A stretch of 64,000 nt of DNA from UBA3064 sp023258775. Its GTDB lineage: Bacteria > Pseudomonadota > Gammaproteobacteria > Burkholderiales > Burkholderiaceae_E. Both the position numbers and the translations under genes were made by a program. The stretch spans positions 62,001-126,000 of the forward strand of contig JBIKXS010000004.1 of NCBI GenBank assembly GCA_044355655.1. Reading direction: 5' to 3'. The notes beneath the pieces are model-generated. The model saw only the letters and a list, made by a program, of their open reading frames with translations. It was not told the origin of the DNA and searched no databases. This document shows positions 1 through 7,952 of the stretch, piece by piece. How positions within the stretch are numbered: the first letter of the stretch is position 1; the number at the start of each line of letters is the position of its first letter.

Positions 1-60
1 GACTTTGCACTTGAAGGTGTTGCGGTCGGATTGATCCGCGACAAGCAATTTCTTGGCTAA
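1..60 (+). CDS. lexA: C-terminal end of LexA repressor (partial)
   Basis: Only the last 19 codons and the TAA stop are inside the window. The peptide has the pattern FALEGVAVGLIR followed by a short tail, which closely resembles the known LexA C-terminus (FTIEGLAVGVIR in E. coli). LexA is the self-cleaving SOS repressor. The assignment is supported by context: imuA starts 2 bases after this stop, and lexA-imuA-imuB-dnaE2 is a well-known mutasome arrangement in proteobacteria. The fragment is short, so another S24-type repressor remains possible. Confidence 0.75.
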   Translation, partial: DFALEGVAVGLIRDKQFLG

Positions 61-62
61 GC

Positions 63-710
63 ATGGACAGCAAGCAGGATTTACTGGGCCTATCTCCCCA
101 GCTCTGGTGGGCTGATGGTTGGCCCCAAAACGCTGTTCAGGGAAGTATCACTTCAGGTTTTGAAGCTCTTGATCAAGAGCTACCTGCACGAGGTTGGCCA
201 TGCGGCGCTTTATCGGAATTGCTAAGTAATCAGACCGGTATCGGTGAGCTGCGATTATTAGTACCTGTTATGCGGCAGCTCACTTCGCAGCAAAAAACAG
301 TCATGCTGATGAATCCACCGATGTTGCCCTATGGCCCGACTCTAGCCAGCCACGGTATTGATCTCAAGCATTTGATTTTGCTTAAAGCAAAACATATGCC
401 GGATCGCTTATGGGCTGTAGAACAGTGCCTACGAAGTAACAGCCTGGGTTGCATTCTGGCCTGGCTACCTCAAAGCGACCTACGCCCTGAGGTCTTAAGA
501 CGACTCCAACTCTCAGCCCAACAATTCGAAGGCCCCATCTTTGTTTTTCGACCAAGTATGGCTCAGGGACAGGTTTCAGCAGCACCGCTGCGCGTTTTAC
601 TCTTACCGAGACCTCGTCAACGTCTAGCCTTACGTATTCTCAAGCGCCGTGGCCCCTTGCACGGCGATTACTTAGAAATTGACTTACCACAGCCATGTCT
701 AAGGCGATAA
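63..710 (+). CDS. imuA: ImuA, SOS mutasome accessory protein
   Basis: This 215-residue protein looks like ImuA, a small RecA/SulA-like protein that works with ImuB and DnaE2 in damage-induced translesion synthesis. The N-terminal part has the family pattern of a hydrophobic P-loop-like region (GWPCGALSELLSN, about residues 43-55), although the classical GKT Walker A is absent. The C-terminus is basic (PRPRQRLALRILKRRG). The ATG lies 2 bases after the upstream lexA stop and the 3' end overlaps imuB by 16 bases, so translation is probably coupled. SOS regulation would be read from an operator upstream of lexA, outside the window. Confidence 0.85.
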   Translation: MDSKQDLLGLSPQLWWADGWPQNAVQGSITSGFEALDQELPARGWPCGALSELLSNQTGIGELRLLVPVMRQLTSQQKTVMLMNPPMLPYGPTLASHGIDLKHLILLKAKHMPDRLWAVEQCLRSNSLGCILAWLPQSDLRPEVLRRLQLSAQQFEGPIFVFRPSMAQGQVSAAPLRVLLLPRPRQRLALRILKRRGPLHGDYLEIDLPQPCLRR

Positions 711-2365
711 CCGACAAAATCTGGGTCAGTTTTTATATCAACAACCTTGCCTTGTGGATCGCCCAACAAAGTCTGCCTCAGTTCAATAAGCAAAGCCTGC
801 CCGAGATACCCCAACTTGGCTCGCCTCATTTTACTGAGCAAAGCCAGCACGAGAACTCACAAGTACCACTTGCCATCCATGAACATGGTCTCGTCTATCA
901 AGCAAATCATCAAGCGCTTGTCGCCGGAATCTATCCAGGCCTAGGCAAGGCAAGCGCTTTAAGCCGTTGTCCTCAATTGCTTTGGATTGCTCGTGATCCA
1001 CAGGCTGAATCGCAGTACTTGAGCGAACAATGCTGGTGGCTTTCACGCTTTACTCCCCATTTGTGTCAGGAGGATGGTTTTTTACTGGCCGAAGTAAGCC
1101 GAAGCCTAAAACTTTTCGGAGGACTACAAGCCTTAGTACAACAAATGCTAGTTGGATTTTCTGACCCTCAACTCTGCTTAAAGATTGCGATAGCCTGTAC
1201 TGCCCGAGCTGCAATATGGCTGAGTCGATGGCAAACCAGACTACCATCCCCAAAGGGCAATGAGCATCCTGATTTCAAGAACATAGTGTTCGCTCAAGAA
1301 CCATCTACGCTGCGTCAGGCTCTTGAAACAATTGATATCAATTGCTTACTAAGCCACACCGAAACCAATCGACAATCACTCAATCTTCGGATGCTACGCG
1401 ACGATTTAGCCCTAAGCACACTGAAATCGCTTTGGGATTTACCACGAAAAGGACTCAGACAACGACTTGGTGCCAAAGTTTTACTCGCAATGGATCAGGC
1501 GCTGGGCCAGGAAGCAGACCCCAGAACATGGCTTGAGATCCCCGAACCCTTAAGACTGCATCGCGAACTCTCATTTTGGGCTGAAGAGAGCAGTCATTTA
1601 TTCAAACTAGGCCAAACACTTATCGAACAGGCTTGCACTCAACTCAAAGCTCGAAAACAAGGCCTGATGGCTATAACTTTTGAATTCCATCATCGCGATC
1701 ATGGCCCACTAAGTTTCATTAAGCTGGGGATGCAAGCGCTCTGTGATGAGGCTAAGCGTTGGTGCGCCCTTTGGGAAGAGCATCTGGCAAAAACAGTACT
1801 ACGCGAACCGGTTATTGCTGTTAGCCTACTCGGAGGGATTGCTCAAGATATGCCGCAAGCCTCTGCATGTTTATTTCCAGGACCAACTCTAAATCGCCAG
1901 CTTCAGACATCTTTATTCGAGCGCTTGCAAGCGCGCTTAGGTCGCAGAAGTATGTTCCGAATTGTTTCGATTGCTGACCATCGCCCTGAATTGGCACAAA
2001 TGCTTTGTGAAATGAATCCAGACACAACATCTGACGATAAATCTGACGATAAAAAACCTGATCATCATAAGACCGTTGCAATGTTAAGTAATAATCAGGC
2101 GCTAGGATTGCCGAGACCAATATGGTTTTTCGATCGTCCAATTCCTATCCAGGTTCGTTCTGATCACCCTTACTGGCAAGGACCGTTATCAATAGTTGCT
2201 GGCCCTGAGCGTATAGAAACTGGCTGGTGGGAAGGGCAATGGTTTGCACGTGATTACTTCATTGCATCAGATCAAAACGATGTGCTCTACTGGCTTTATC
2301 GAAACCGGCATAGCACTTTAGATCAGGCCTCGCATCAATGGTTTATCCAAGGCTGCTTCGGCTAA
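695..2365 (+). CDS. imuB: ImuB, Y-family polymerase-like mutasome protein
   Basis: At 556 residues this matches ImuB, a catalytically inactive Y-family DNA polymerase homologue that recruits DnaE2 to the beta clamp. The N-terminal strand (WVSFYINNLALW) lacks the metal-binding acidic residues of active polymerases, and the palm retains the typical RSLKLFGG block at about residues 136-143. A beta-clamp-binding pentapeptide QTSLF sits at residues 404-408, where ImuB proteins normally carry it. A short SDDK duplication occurs near residue 446. The start overlaps imuA. Unusually, dnaE2 does not follow directly: glpK begins 28 bases downstream and dnaE2 is 5.6 kb away. Confidence 0.88.
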   Translation: MSKAITDKIWVSFYINNLALWIAQQSLPQFNKQSLPEIPQLGSPHFTEQSQHENSQVPLAIHEHGLVYQANHQALVAGIYPGLGKASALSRCPQLLWIARDPQAESQYLSEQCWWLSRFTPHLCQEDGFLLAEVSRSLKLFGGLQALVQQMLVGFSDPQLCLKIAIACTARAAIWLSRWQTRLPSPKGNEHPDFKNIVFAQEPSTLRQALETIDINCLLSHTETNRQSLNLRMLRDDLALSTLKSLWDLPRKGLRQRLGAKVLLAMDQALGQEADPRTWLEIPEPLRLHRELSFWAEESSHLFKLGQTLIEQACTQLKARKQGLMAITFEFHHRDHGPLSFIKLGMQALCDEAKRWCALWEEHLAKTVLREPVIAVSLLGGIAQDMPQASACLFPGPTLNRQLQTSLFERLQARLGRRSMFRIVSIADHRPELAQMLCEMNPDTTSDDKSDDKKPDHHKTVAMLSNNQALGLPRPIWFFDRPIPIQVRSDHPYWQGPLSIVAGPERIETGWWEGQWFARDYFIASDQNDVLYWLYRNRHSTLDQASHQWFIQGCFG

Positions 2366-2393
2366 GAGATTTCATCAAAGAAAGGATAACGCC

Positions 2394-3908
2394 ATGAACG
2401 CTCAGCCCGCCTATTTACTTGCGATTGACCAAGGGACTACCAGCTCACGAAGCATTATTTTTAATGAATTTGGTCATATCGTCTCTGTCGCACAAAAGCC
2501 CTTCCGTCAGTTCTATCCTCAACCGGGTTGGGTAGAACATGATCCGCTGGAGATCTGGGAAACCCAGCAATACTGCATCCATACAGCCATGACAAAAGCG
2601 GGTTTACAGCCCCATCAAATCCAGGCTTTCGGCATCACCAACCAACGCGAGACGATGTTGCTCTGGGAGCGCACAAGCGGCAGACCTGTTCATGCCGCCA
2701 TTGTCTGGCAGGATCGCCGCAGTAGCGCGCTTTGTCAGCGATGGCGCGAGCAAGGCCATGAGGCGATGGTTCAAGAGCGCACAGGCTTGTTACTTGACCC
2801 CTACTTTTCGGGCACTAAACTGGCCTGGCTTTTTCAGCAAAATCCTGCGCTGCGACAACGCGCAGCTCAAGGTGAGCTATGTTTTGGAACAATCGATAGT
2901 TGGTTGATCTGGCAACTCACCGATAAGCGCGACCATGTGATTGATCGCAGCAATGCAAGCCGTACCTTGATGATGAATCTTTCAAACGGCCAATGGGATG
3001 AAACAATGCTCGCCCTACTCGATATCCCTCAAGCCGTCCTGCCTCGGATCGTTAATAGCGTGTTGCAGCCTGGGGAAATTTGCACAAGCACGTTAGGTAT
3101 TCCAATCACCGGTATTGCAGGCGATCAACAAGCCGCCCTCTTCGGTCAAGCAGCCATTAGCACGGGGATAGCAAAAAACACCTACGGCACTGGATGCTTC
3201 ATGCTTATGCAGGTCGGAAACGAAATCCGTCGCTCCAAACACCGCCTGCTAAGCACCTGCGCCTGGTCTCAAAGCACCTCTGATGGTCGTCTAGCAATCG
3301 ACTATGCGCTCGAGGGAAGCGTCTTTGTCGCTGGTGCAGCCTTGCAATGGCTTCGCGATGAACTCGGACTTATTAATCATGCCCAGGAAAGCGAAGCGAT
3401 TGCCGCTTCGGTGGCCGATACTGGCGGATGCTATTTAGTCCCTGCATTTACCGGGATTGGCGCACCGCACTGGGACCCTGAGGCACGCGGTGCACTGATC
3501 GGCATTACTCGAGGAACCAACCGTGCCCACCTCGTTCGTGCAGCACTGGAATCGATTGCATTTCAAAGCGCCGAAGTGCTGCTCGCAATGAATGCTGACG
3601 CAGCAGAACCGCTTAAGGAACTCAGGGTTGACGGCGGGGCCAGTGCCAATGATTGGTTAATGCAATTCCAAGCCGATCTCTTGGGCGTGACGGTTAATCG
3701 CCCCGTAATTCTAGAAAGCACAGCGCTTGGTGCTGCACAGCTTGCAGGCTTAGGATGTGGCATTTTTGAGAACGTTCAAGCTTGCGCAAAGATGCGCCAG
3801 ACCGATCGGCTCTTTACGCCCCAGATGTCGCGTGACGAAGCACATAGCCATATGAGCGCCTGGCTCAGTGCGGTTGAACGCACAAAATCAAGATATGCCA
3901 ATGCTTAG
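2394..3908 (+). CDS. glpK: Glycerol kinase
   Basis: GlpK phosphorylates glycerol with ATP to sn-glycerol-3-phosphate in the cytoplasm. The 504-residue length is standard, and the FGGY-kinase fold is evident from the N-terminal phosphate loop DQGTTSSRSI, the ITNQRE block near residue 82 and the late GGASANDWLMQFQ and GAAQLAG motifs. An AAAGGA ribosome site lies 7 bases before the ATG. The gene follows imuB by 28 bases on the same strand and converges on the ugp genes, so it may be partly read from the SOS operon. No glpF or glpD is adjacent; the neighbouring ugp/ugpQ genes feed the same metabolite pool. Confidence 0.95.
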   Translation: MNAQPAYLLAIDQGTTSSRSIIFNEFGHIVSVAQKPFRQFYPQPGWVEHDPLEIWETQQYCIHTAMTKAGLQPHQIQAFGITNQRETMLLWERTSGRPVHAAIVWQDRRSSALCQRWREQGHEAMVQERTGLLLDPYFSGTKLAWLFQQNPALRQRAAQGELCFGTIDSWLIWQLTDKRDHVIDRSNASRTLMMNLSNGQWDETMLALLDIPQAVLPRIVNSVLQPGEICTSTLGIPITGIAGDQQAALFGQAAISTGIAKNTYGTGCFMLMQVGNEIRRSKHRLLSTCAWSQSTSDGRLAIDYALEGSVFVAGAALQWLRDELGLINHAQESEAIAASVADTGGCYLVPAFTGIGAPHWDPEARGALIGITRGTNRAHLVRAALESIAFQSAEVLLAMNADAAEPLKELRVDGGASANDWLMQFQADLLGVTVNRPVILESTALGAAQLAGLGCGIFENVQACAKMRQTDRLFTPQMSRDEAHSHMSAWLSAVERTKSRYANA

Positions 3909-3922
3909 ACATCAACACGAGC

Positions 3923-4657
3923 TTATGGCTTAAGCCTGTCAACAGCGTCGGTAATCACCGAGTCAACCCCCCAAGCGATCAATTGCTGCGCCCGGTTAAC
4001 ATCATTAACGGTGTAAACCAGAACCCTCAGCCCGCAATCATGCGCATCGCGAACAAGTGCTGGATTGACTACACGCTCATTCCAGTCAACGGCAACGCAA
4101 TCCAAACGGCGACATCGCGCCAACCAATCCGGAAACAAACGATCCATCAACAATGCCCTTGGCAACTGCGGCGCAGCAATCTTTGCTGCATGTAAAGCAG
4201 GCTCTGAAAACGATGAAAGCAACAAGTCAACGTTTTGATTAACCCATAAACTTTTGCAGGCACGTGCAATCAATCCACCGCTAAAGGCTTCAAGCCCTGG
4301 CGATGGCTTAATCTCGACATTCGCAAGCATGCCTTGTGATTGCAAATAATGCAGTGTTTCATCAAGCCGAGGTATTGGCTCGCCTGCAAAACGCTCAGCA
4401 TGCCATCGCCCTGCGTCTAAACCTCGCAACTGTTCCCAGGTAAGCTGCCGTAGCGGACCAGAACCGTTCGTGGTTCGATCAAGGCTCGCATCGTGCATTA
4501 AAACCGGCAGATCATCAGCCGATAACTTCACATCAAATTCGACCATTTGCTGCCCAAGCTGATGACCGAGTTTCATTGCAGCAAGTGTATTCTCAGGTGC
4601 AAGTTTGCCGGCGCCGCGATGGGCAATAATCCTGGGGTAAGGCCAATCGATCAACAT
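3923..4657 (-). CDS. ugpQ: Glycerophosphodiester phosphodiesterase
   Basis: This 244-residue protein hydrolyses glycerophosphodiesters to glycerol-3-phosphate and an alcohol. The GDPD hallmarks are present: HRGAGKLAPENT (catalytic His and metal ligands, residues 12-23), EFDVKLS, and the second catalytic His in LMHDASLDRTTNG. The length fits the cytoplasmic UgpQ type and no signal peptide is seen. It is the last gene of the reverse ugpB-ugpA-ugpE-ugpQ unit, starting 3 bases after the ugpE stop, and it converges on glpK with a 14-base gap. Together they supply phospholipid-derived glycerol phosphates. Confidence 0.93.
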   Translation of the reverse strand: MLIDWPYPRIIAHRGAGKLAPENTLAAMKLGHQLGQQMVEFDVKLSADDLPVLMHDASLDRTTNGSGPLRQLTWEQLRGLDAGRWHAERFAGEPIPRLDETLHYLQSQGMLANVEIKPSPGLEAFSGGLIARACKSLWVNQNVDLLLSSFSEPALHAAKIAAPQLPRALLMDRLFPDWLARCRRLDCVAVDWNERVVNPALVRDAHDCGLRVLVYTVNDVNRAQQLIAWGVDSVITDAVDRLKP

Positions 4658-4660
4658 GAT

Positions 4661-5506
4661 TTATTTATCCGAATCCACCAAACCCTTAACAAACCAACGC
4701 TGCATACCAACAACCACAAGCACCGGCGGTAGCATCGCCAACAGTGCGGTTACCATGACCAAATGCCACTCGGTCACCGCATCGTTACCTGCCAACATCC
4801 GCTTAATGCCAACAACGACGGTGTACATCGACTCATCCGTAGTCGTTAACAATGGCCACAAGTATTGATTCCAACCATAAGTAAAGGTAATCACAAATAG
4901 TGCTGCAATATTGGTTCGCGATAATGGAAGCAATACCTCAAAGAAAAAACGCATCGGTGATGCACCGTCAATTCTTGCAGCATCAACCAGTGATGGCGGG
5001 ATCGTCATAAAGAACTGCCGAAACAAAAAGGTAGCCGTTGCAGAGGCAATTAAGGGTAGCGTCAGTCCTGTGTAAGTGTTGATCAAATGCAGACTCGCCA
5101 TCACCTCATAGGTGGGCATGATTCTCACTTCAACCGGCAACATCAAGGTAACAAAAATCAGCCAGAATGCCAGGGTGCGACCGGGAAATCGGAAAAACAC
5201 AAAGGCGTAGGCAGACAGCAAGGAAATCAGGATCTTGCCAACTGCAATGACCAAGGCAACCACTAAGGTGTTGAACACCATACGTCCAACCGGGGCGGCG
5301 CTGTTTCCAGCGCCAGAATCAAGCACGGTATGGAGGTTATTAAAAAACTCAGCGCCAAGCGCCATCGACATCGGTACATCGCGTACCTGCTCAATTGACT
5401 GGGTGGAAGCGGCTATCGCAACCCACACTGGAAAACCAATCAGGATTACGCCCAGGATCAGTACCCCGTAGGTCAGCCAGGGCATCCAGCGCGGCTCACC
5501 GATCAT
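4661..5506 (-). CDS. ugpE: sn-Glycerol-3-phosphate ABC transporter permease UgpE
   Basis: This is a polytopic inner-membrane permease of the carbohydrate CUT1 family, with about six hydrophobic segments. The EAA loop that contacts the ATPase is visible as DAARIDGASPMRFFFEVLLP. I chose the ATG at 5506 rather than the upstream in-frame TTG at 5530 because a GGGAG ribosome site sits 9 bases before it and the product is then 281 residues, the usual UgpE length. It lies between ugpA and ugpQ. The expected ugpC ATPase gene is missing from the cluster. Confidence 0.9.
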   Translation of the reverse strand: MIGEPRWMPWLTYGVLILGVILIGFPVWVAIAASTQSIEQVRDVPMSMALGAEFFNNLHTVLDSGAGNSAAPVGRMVFNTLVVALVIAVGKILISLLSAYAFVFFRFPGRTLAFWLIFVTLMLPVEVRIMPTYEVMASLHLINTYTGLTLPLIASATATFLFRQFFMTIPPSLVDAARIDGASPMRFFFEVLLPLSRTNIAALFVITFTYGWNQYLWPLLTTTDESMYTVVVGIKRMLAGNDAVTEWHLVMVTALLAMLPPVLVVVGMQRWFVKGLVDSDK

Positions 5507-5533
5507 GGCAGCGGCTCCCGAAGCCTGCAATAC

Positions 5534-6433
5534 TCAGCCATAATGGACACGCCGCTCTATAAACCGAAATTGCACAATCGTAAGCAAAACCACCAAGGCC
5601 ATCAGAATCACCGACTGTGCTGATGAACTGCCAAGGTCCAGTGATTTGAATCCGTCGTTATATACTTTATATACCAATATACTTGTTGAAGTACCTGGCC
5701 CACCGCCCGTTGACGCATCAATAATGCCAAAAGTGTCAAAAAATGCGTAAACCACGTTGACTACCAACAAAAAGAACGCCGTTGGAGAGAGCAGGGGCAA
5801 GGTGACATAAAAGAATGTCTTGAAGGGCCCTGCCCCATCAATTGCGGAAGCCTCGAACATGCTCCTGGGAATTGCCTGTAATCCGGCAAGGAAAAAGATA
5901 AAGTTATAAGAAATTTGCTTCCATACGGCCGTCATCACAATTAGGGCCATTGCATGATTAGCATTGACCAGATAATTCCAATCTAAACCGCGCTTGATTA
6001 ACCAGTGAGCCACAACGCCAACGCTCGGTGCAAATAAAAAACTCCACAGTACGGCAGCAACCGCTGCCGATACCGCGTAGGGAATAATGAGCATTGTCCT
6101 AAAGACATACCGTGCCTTGATTGCACGGTCAGCGAACCAGGCAAGCACCAAGCTGACCGAAAGACCGATAACTGTGACTAGGAGCGAGAAAACAACCGTG
6201 ATGCCAAACGAATTGGCGTAATCAGAATCAGCAAACAATCGCTCAAAGTTTTCAAGCCCAACAAATTCTGCGCCTTGGCCAAAAGCATCTTCGAGAAAAA
6301 AAGAACTGTATATCGCTTGTACTGATGGCCAGTAGAAAAAAATTAAAACAATGAGAAGCTGGGGTGCCAGCAGTAAAGCAGGCAGCCCCCATCCTTTGAA
6401 CCAGGCACTTCGCTCGTCGACTGCAAGGGCCAT
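5534..6433 (-). CDS. ugpA: sn-Glycerol-3-phosphate ABC transporter permease UgpA
   Basis: This 299-residue inner-membrane permease is the UgpA/MalF-type partner of UgpE. Six hydrophobic helices are apparent, starting with PALLLAPQLLIVLIFFYWPS, and the coupling loop reads EASAIDGAGPFKTFFYVTLP. Its ATG abuts the ugpB stop with no gap, so the binding protein and permease are co-translated. The family imports glycerol-3-phosphate and glycerophosphodiesters. Substrate specificity is inferred from the adjacent ugpQ and glpK genes as well as from similarity. Confidence 0.9.
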   Translation of the reverse strand: MALAVDERSAWFKGWGLPALLLAPQLLIVLIFFYWPSVQAIYSSFFLEDAFGQGAEFVGLENFERLFADSDYANSFGITVVFSLLVTVIGLSVSLVLAWFADRAIKARYVFRTMLIIPYAVSAAVAAVLWSFLFAPSVGVVAHWLIKRGLDWNYLVNANHAMALIVMTAVWKQISYNFIFFLAGLQAIPRSMFEASAIDGAGPFKTFFYVTLPLLSPTAFFLLVVNVVYAFFDTFGIIDASTGGGPGTSTSILVYKVYNDGFKSLDLGSSSAQSVILMALVVLLTIVQFRFIERRVHYG

Positions 6434-7792
6434 CTATTCTTTGGCAGTTCGTGCAAAGCGGGCAAGTTGTTCATTGCCGCGCTGCTCGATCCTTCCCAAG
6501 GCAGTTTTAGCATCCTGCTTACCAGCCCAAACACCCTCAAGTTCTTCATCGATAATCGTGCGAATTTGTACAAAATTACCAAGCCTTAAGCCTCTCGACT
6601 TATCGGTCGTTTTGACGATCATTTGTTGAACCGAAACATCAGTGCCGGGATTTTTGTCATAAAAACCTGATTTTTTCGTGATGTCATAAGCAGCTGAAGT
6701 AATTGGCAGATAGCCAGTCATCTGATGTGACTGAGCCTGTAGTTCGGGGCTGGCAACATAGTTAAAGAATTTAGCGACACCCTTATAGTCTTCTTTCTTT
6801 TTGCCTGCCATCACCCAAAGACTTGCACCACCGATAATTGTGTTCTGTGGGGCCCCGGGCACATCCGAGTAATAGGGAAGCTTGGTAATTCCGAAATTGA
6901 ACTTCGCATTCGCCTTAATGTTGGCATAAGCAGCCGACGATCCTGTAAACATGGCACATTCACCGGAGTGAAACTTGGCATCGGCTGCACCTGCCCTGCC
7001 GCCATATGTAAACAAGCCTTGCTTGGACCACTGCTCAAGATTGCCGATATGCTTCTGATGCAAAGGCGTGTTGATCAGAAGCTTCGCATCGGGCGAGTCA
7101 AAGCCGTTGTTCGCAGTTGCAATCGGCACATTGTGCCAGGCCGAGAAGTTCTCCAAATGCACCCAACTTACCCAGGATGAGGTGTAGGCGCATTTGGCAG
7201 CACCTGATGATTTGATCAGAGCTGCGGCCAAGGCAACATCGGACCAGGTCTCAGGAATTTTGCGCACGCCTGCTTTCTCAAAGACATCCTTGTTGTAGTA
7301 GAAAACAGTTGTAGAACTATTAAAGGGAAAAGAAAGCATCTCACCCTTGCGGCTGGTGTAATAGCCTGCCACCGCAGGCACATAAGCCTTCGGATCAAAC
7401 TTCTCGCCTGCATCCTTCATCACCTGAGCAACCGGAACAATTGCTCCTTTGGATGCCATCATCGTTGCAGTTCCCACTTCAAAAACCTGAAGAATATGTG
7501 GAGCATTCCCAGCACGATAAGCGGCAATGCCTGCAGTCATTGACTCGCCATAGGTACCTTTGAAAACAGGTACTACCTTATATTCTGACTGAGACTTATT
7601 GAATCCCGTAGCCATATCGTTGACCCAATCGCCGAGTTTGCCGCCCATCGAGTGCCAAAACTGAATTTCGGTGACTGCCTGAGCCGAGGTGGGCAGAGAA
7701 GCAAAGCCAACTAGCGCAAGGCTCAGACCAGCCCACTGGCGGCGCAGCGAAGTTTTGCTGTTGGACTTTTCAATCAAGGAATTGAGTTTCAT
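6434..7792 (-). CDS. ugpB: sn-Glycerol-3-phosphate-binding periplasmic protein UgpB
   Basis: UgpB captures glycerol-3-phosphate in the periplasm and delivers it to UgpAE. The 452-residue sequence begins with a basic N-terminus and a hydrophobic stretch ending near TSAQA, a signal peptide with a cleavage site around residue 39. The mature start, TEIQFWHSMGG, is the family signature for extracellular solute-binding protein family 1. An AGGAG ribosome site lies 7 bases before the ATG. It is the first gene of the reverse ugp operon and is divergent from dnaE2, sharing a 160-base intergenic region that contains a dyad and a LexA box. Confidence 0.92.
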   Translation of the reverse strand: MKLNSLIEKSNSKTSLRRQWAGLSLALVGFASLPTSAQAVTEIQFWHSMGGKLGDWVNDMATGFNKSQSEYKVVPVFKGTYGESMTAGIAAYRAGNAPHILQVFEVGTATMMASKGAIVPVAQVMKDAGEKFDPKAYVPAVAGYYTSRKGEMLSFPFNSSTTVFYYNKDVFEKAGVRKIPETWSDVALAAALIKSSGAAKCAYTSSWVSWVHLENFSAWHNVPIATANNGFDSPDAKLLINTPLHQKHIGNLEQWSKQGLFTYGGRAGAADAKFHSGECAMFTGSSAAYANIKANAKFNFGITKLPYYSDVPGAPQNTIIGGASLWVMAGKKKEDYKGVAKFFNYVASPELQAQSHQMTGYLPITSAAYDITKKSGFYDKNPGTDVSVQQMIVKTTDKSRGLRLGNFVQIRTIIDEELEGVWAGKQDAKTALGRIEQRGNEQLARFARTAKE

Positions 7793-7836
7793 CGGAATCT
7801 CCTAAGTAAGACAGACTTGAAATGTTGTCTCGCATA

Positions 7837-7858
7837 TTGTCAAAGCGAAGTATGACAA
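7837..7858. promoter_or_regulatory. Inverted repeat in the ugpB/dnaE2 intergenic region (possible operator)
   Basis: A 6-base inverted repeat TTGTCA-N10-TGACAA lies 45-66 bases upstream of the ugpB start. Read on the minus strand, the left arm contains TTGACA, a consensus -35 hexamer, but no convincing -10 lies at the proper distance. The placement suggests an operator or promoter element for the ugp operon. No specific regulator can be named from sequence alone. Confidence 0.35.
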
Positions 7859-7897
7859 AGTCTGGACAAGAGCGTCTGGCTGGACAGCCTGGTTTAG

Positions 7898-7913
7898 CTG
7901 TATATTTATACAG
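7898..7913. promoter_or_regulatory. LexA-binding site (SOS box) upstream of dnaE2
   Basis: The sequence CTGTATATTTATACAG is a perfect CTG-N10-CAG palindrome with an AT-rich centre, matching the LexA operator consensus of most proteobacteria. It ends 39 bases before the dnaE2 ATG, in a position to overlap the promoter. This indicates that dnaE2 has its own SOS-controlled promoter even though it is separated from lexA-imuA-imuB. Confidence 0.88.
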
Positions 7914-7952
7914 TTTTAAACCGAAAAAAGTTTCAGCTTTACAGGCCTCAGC

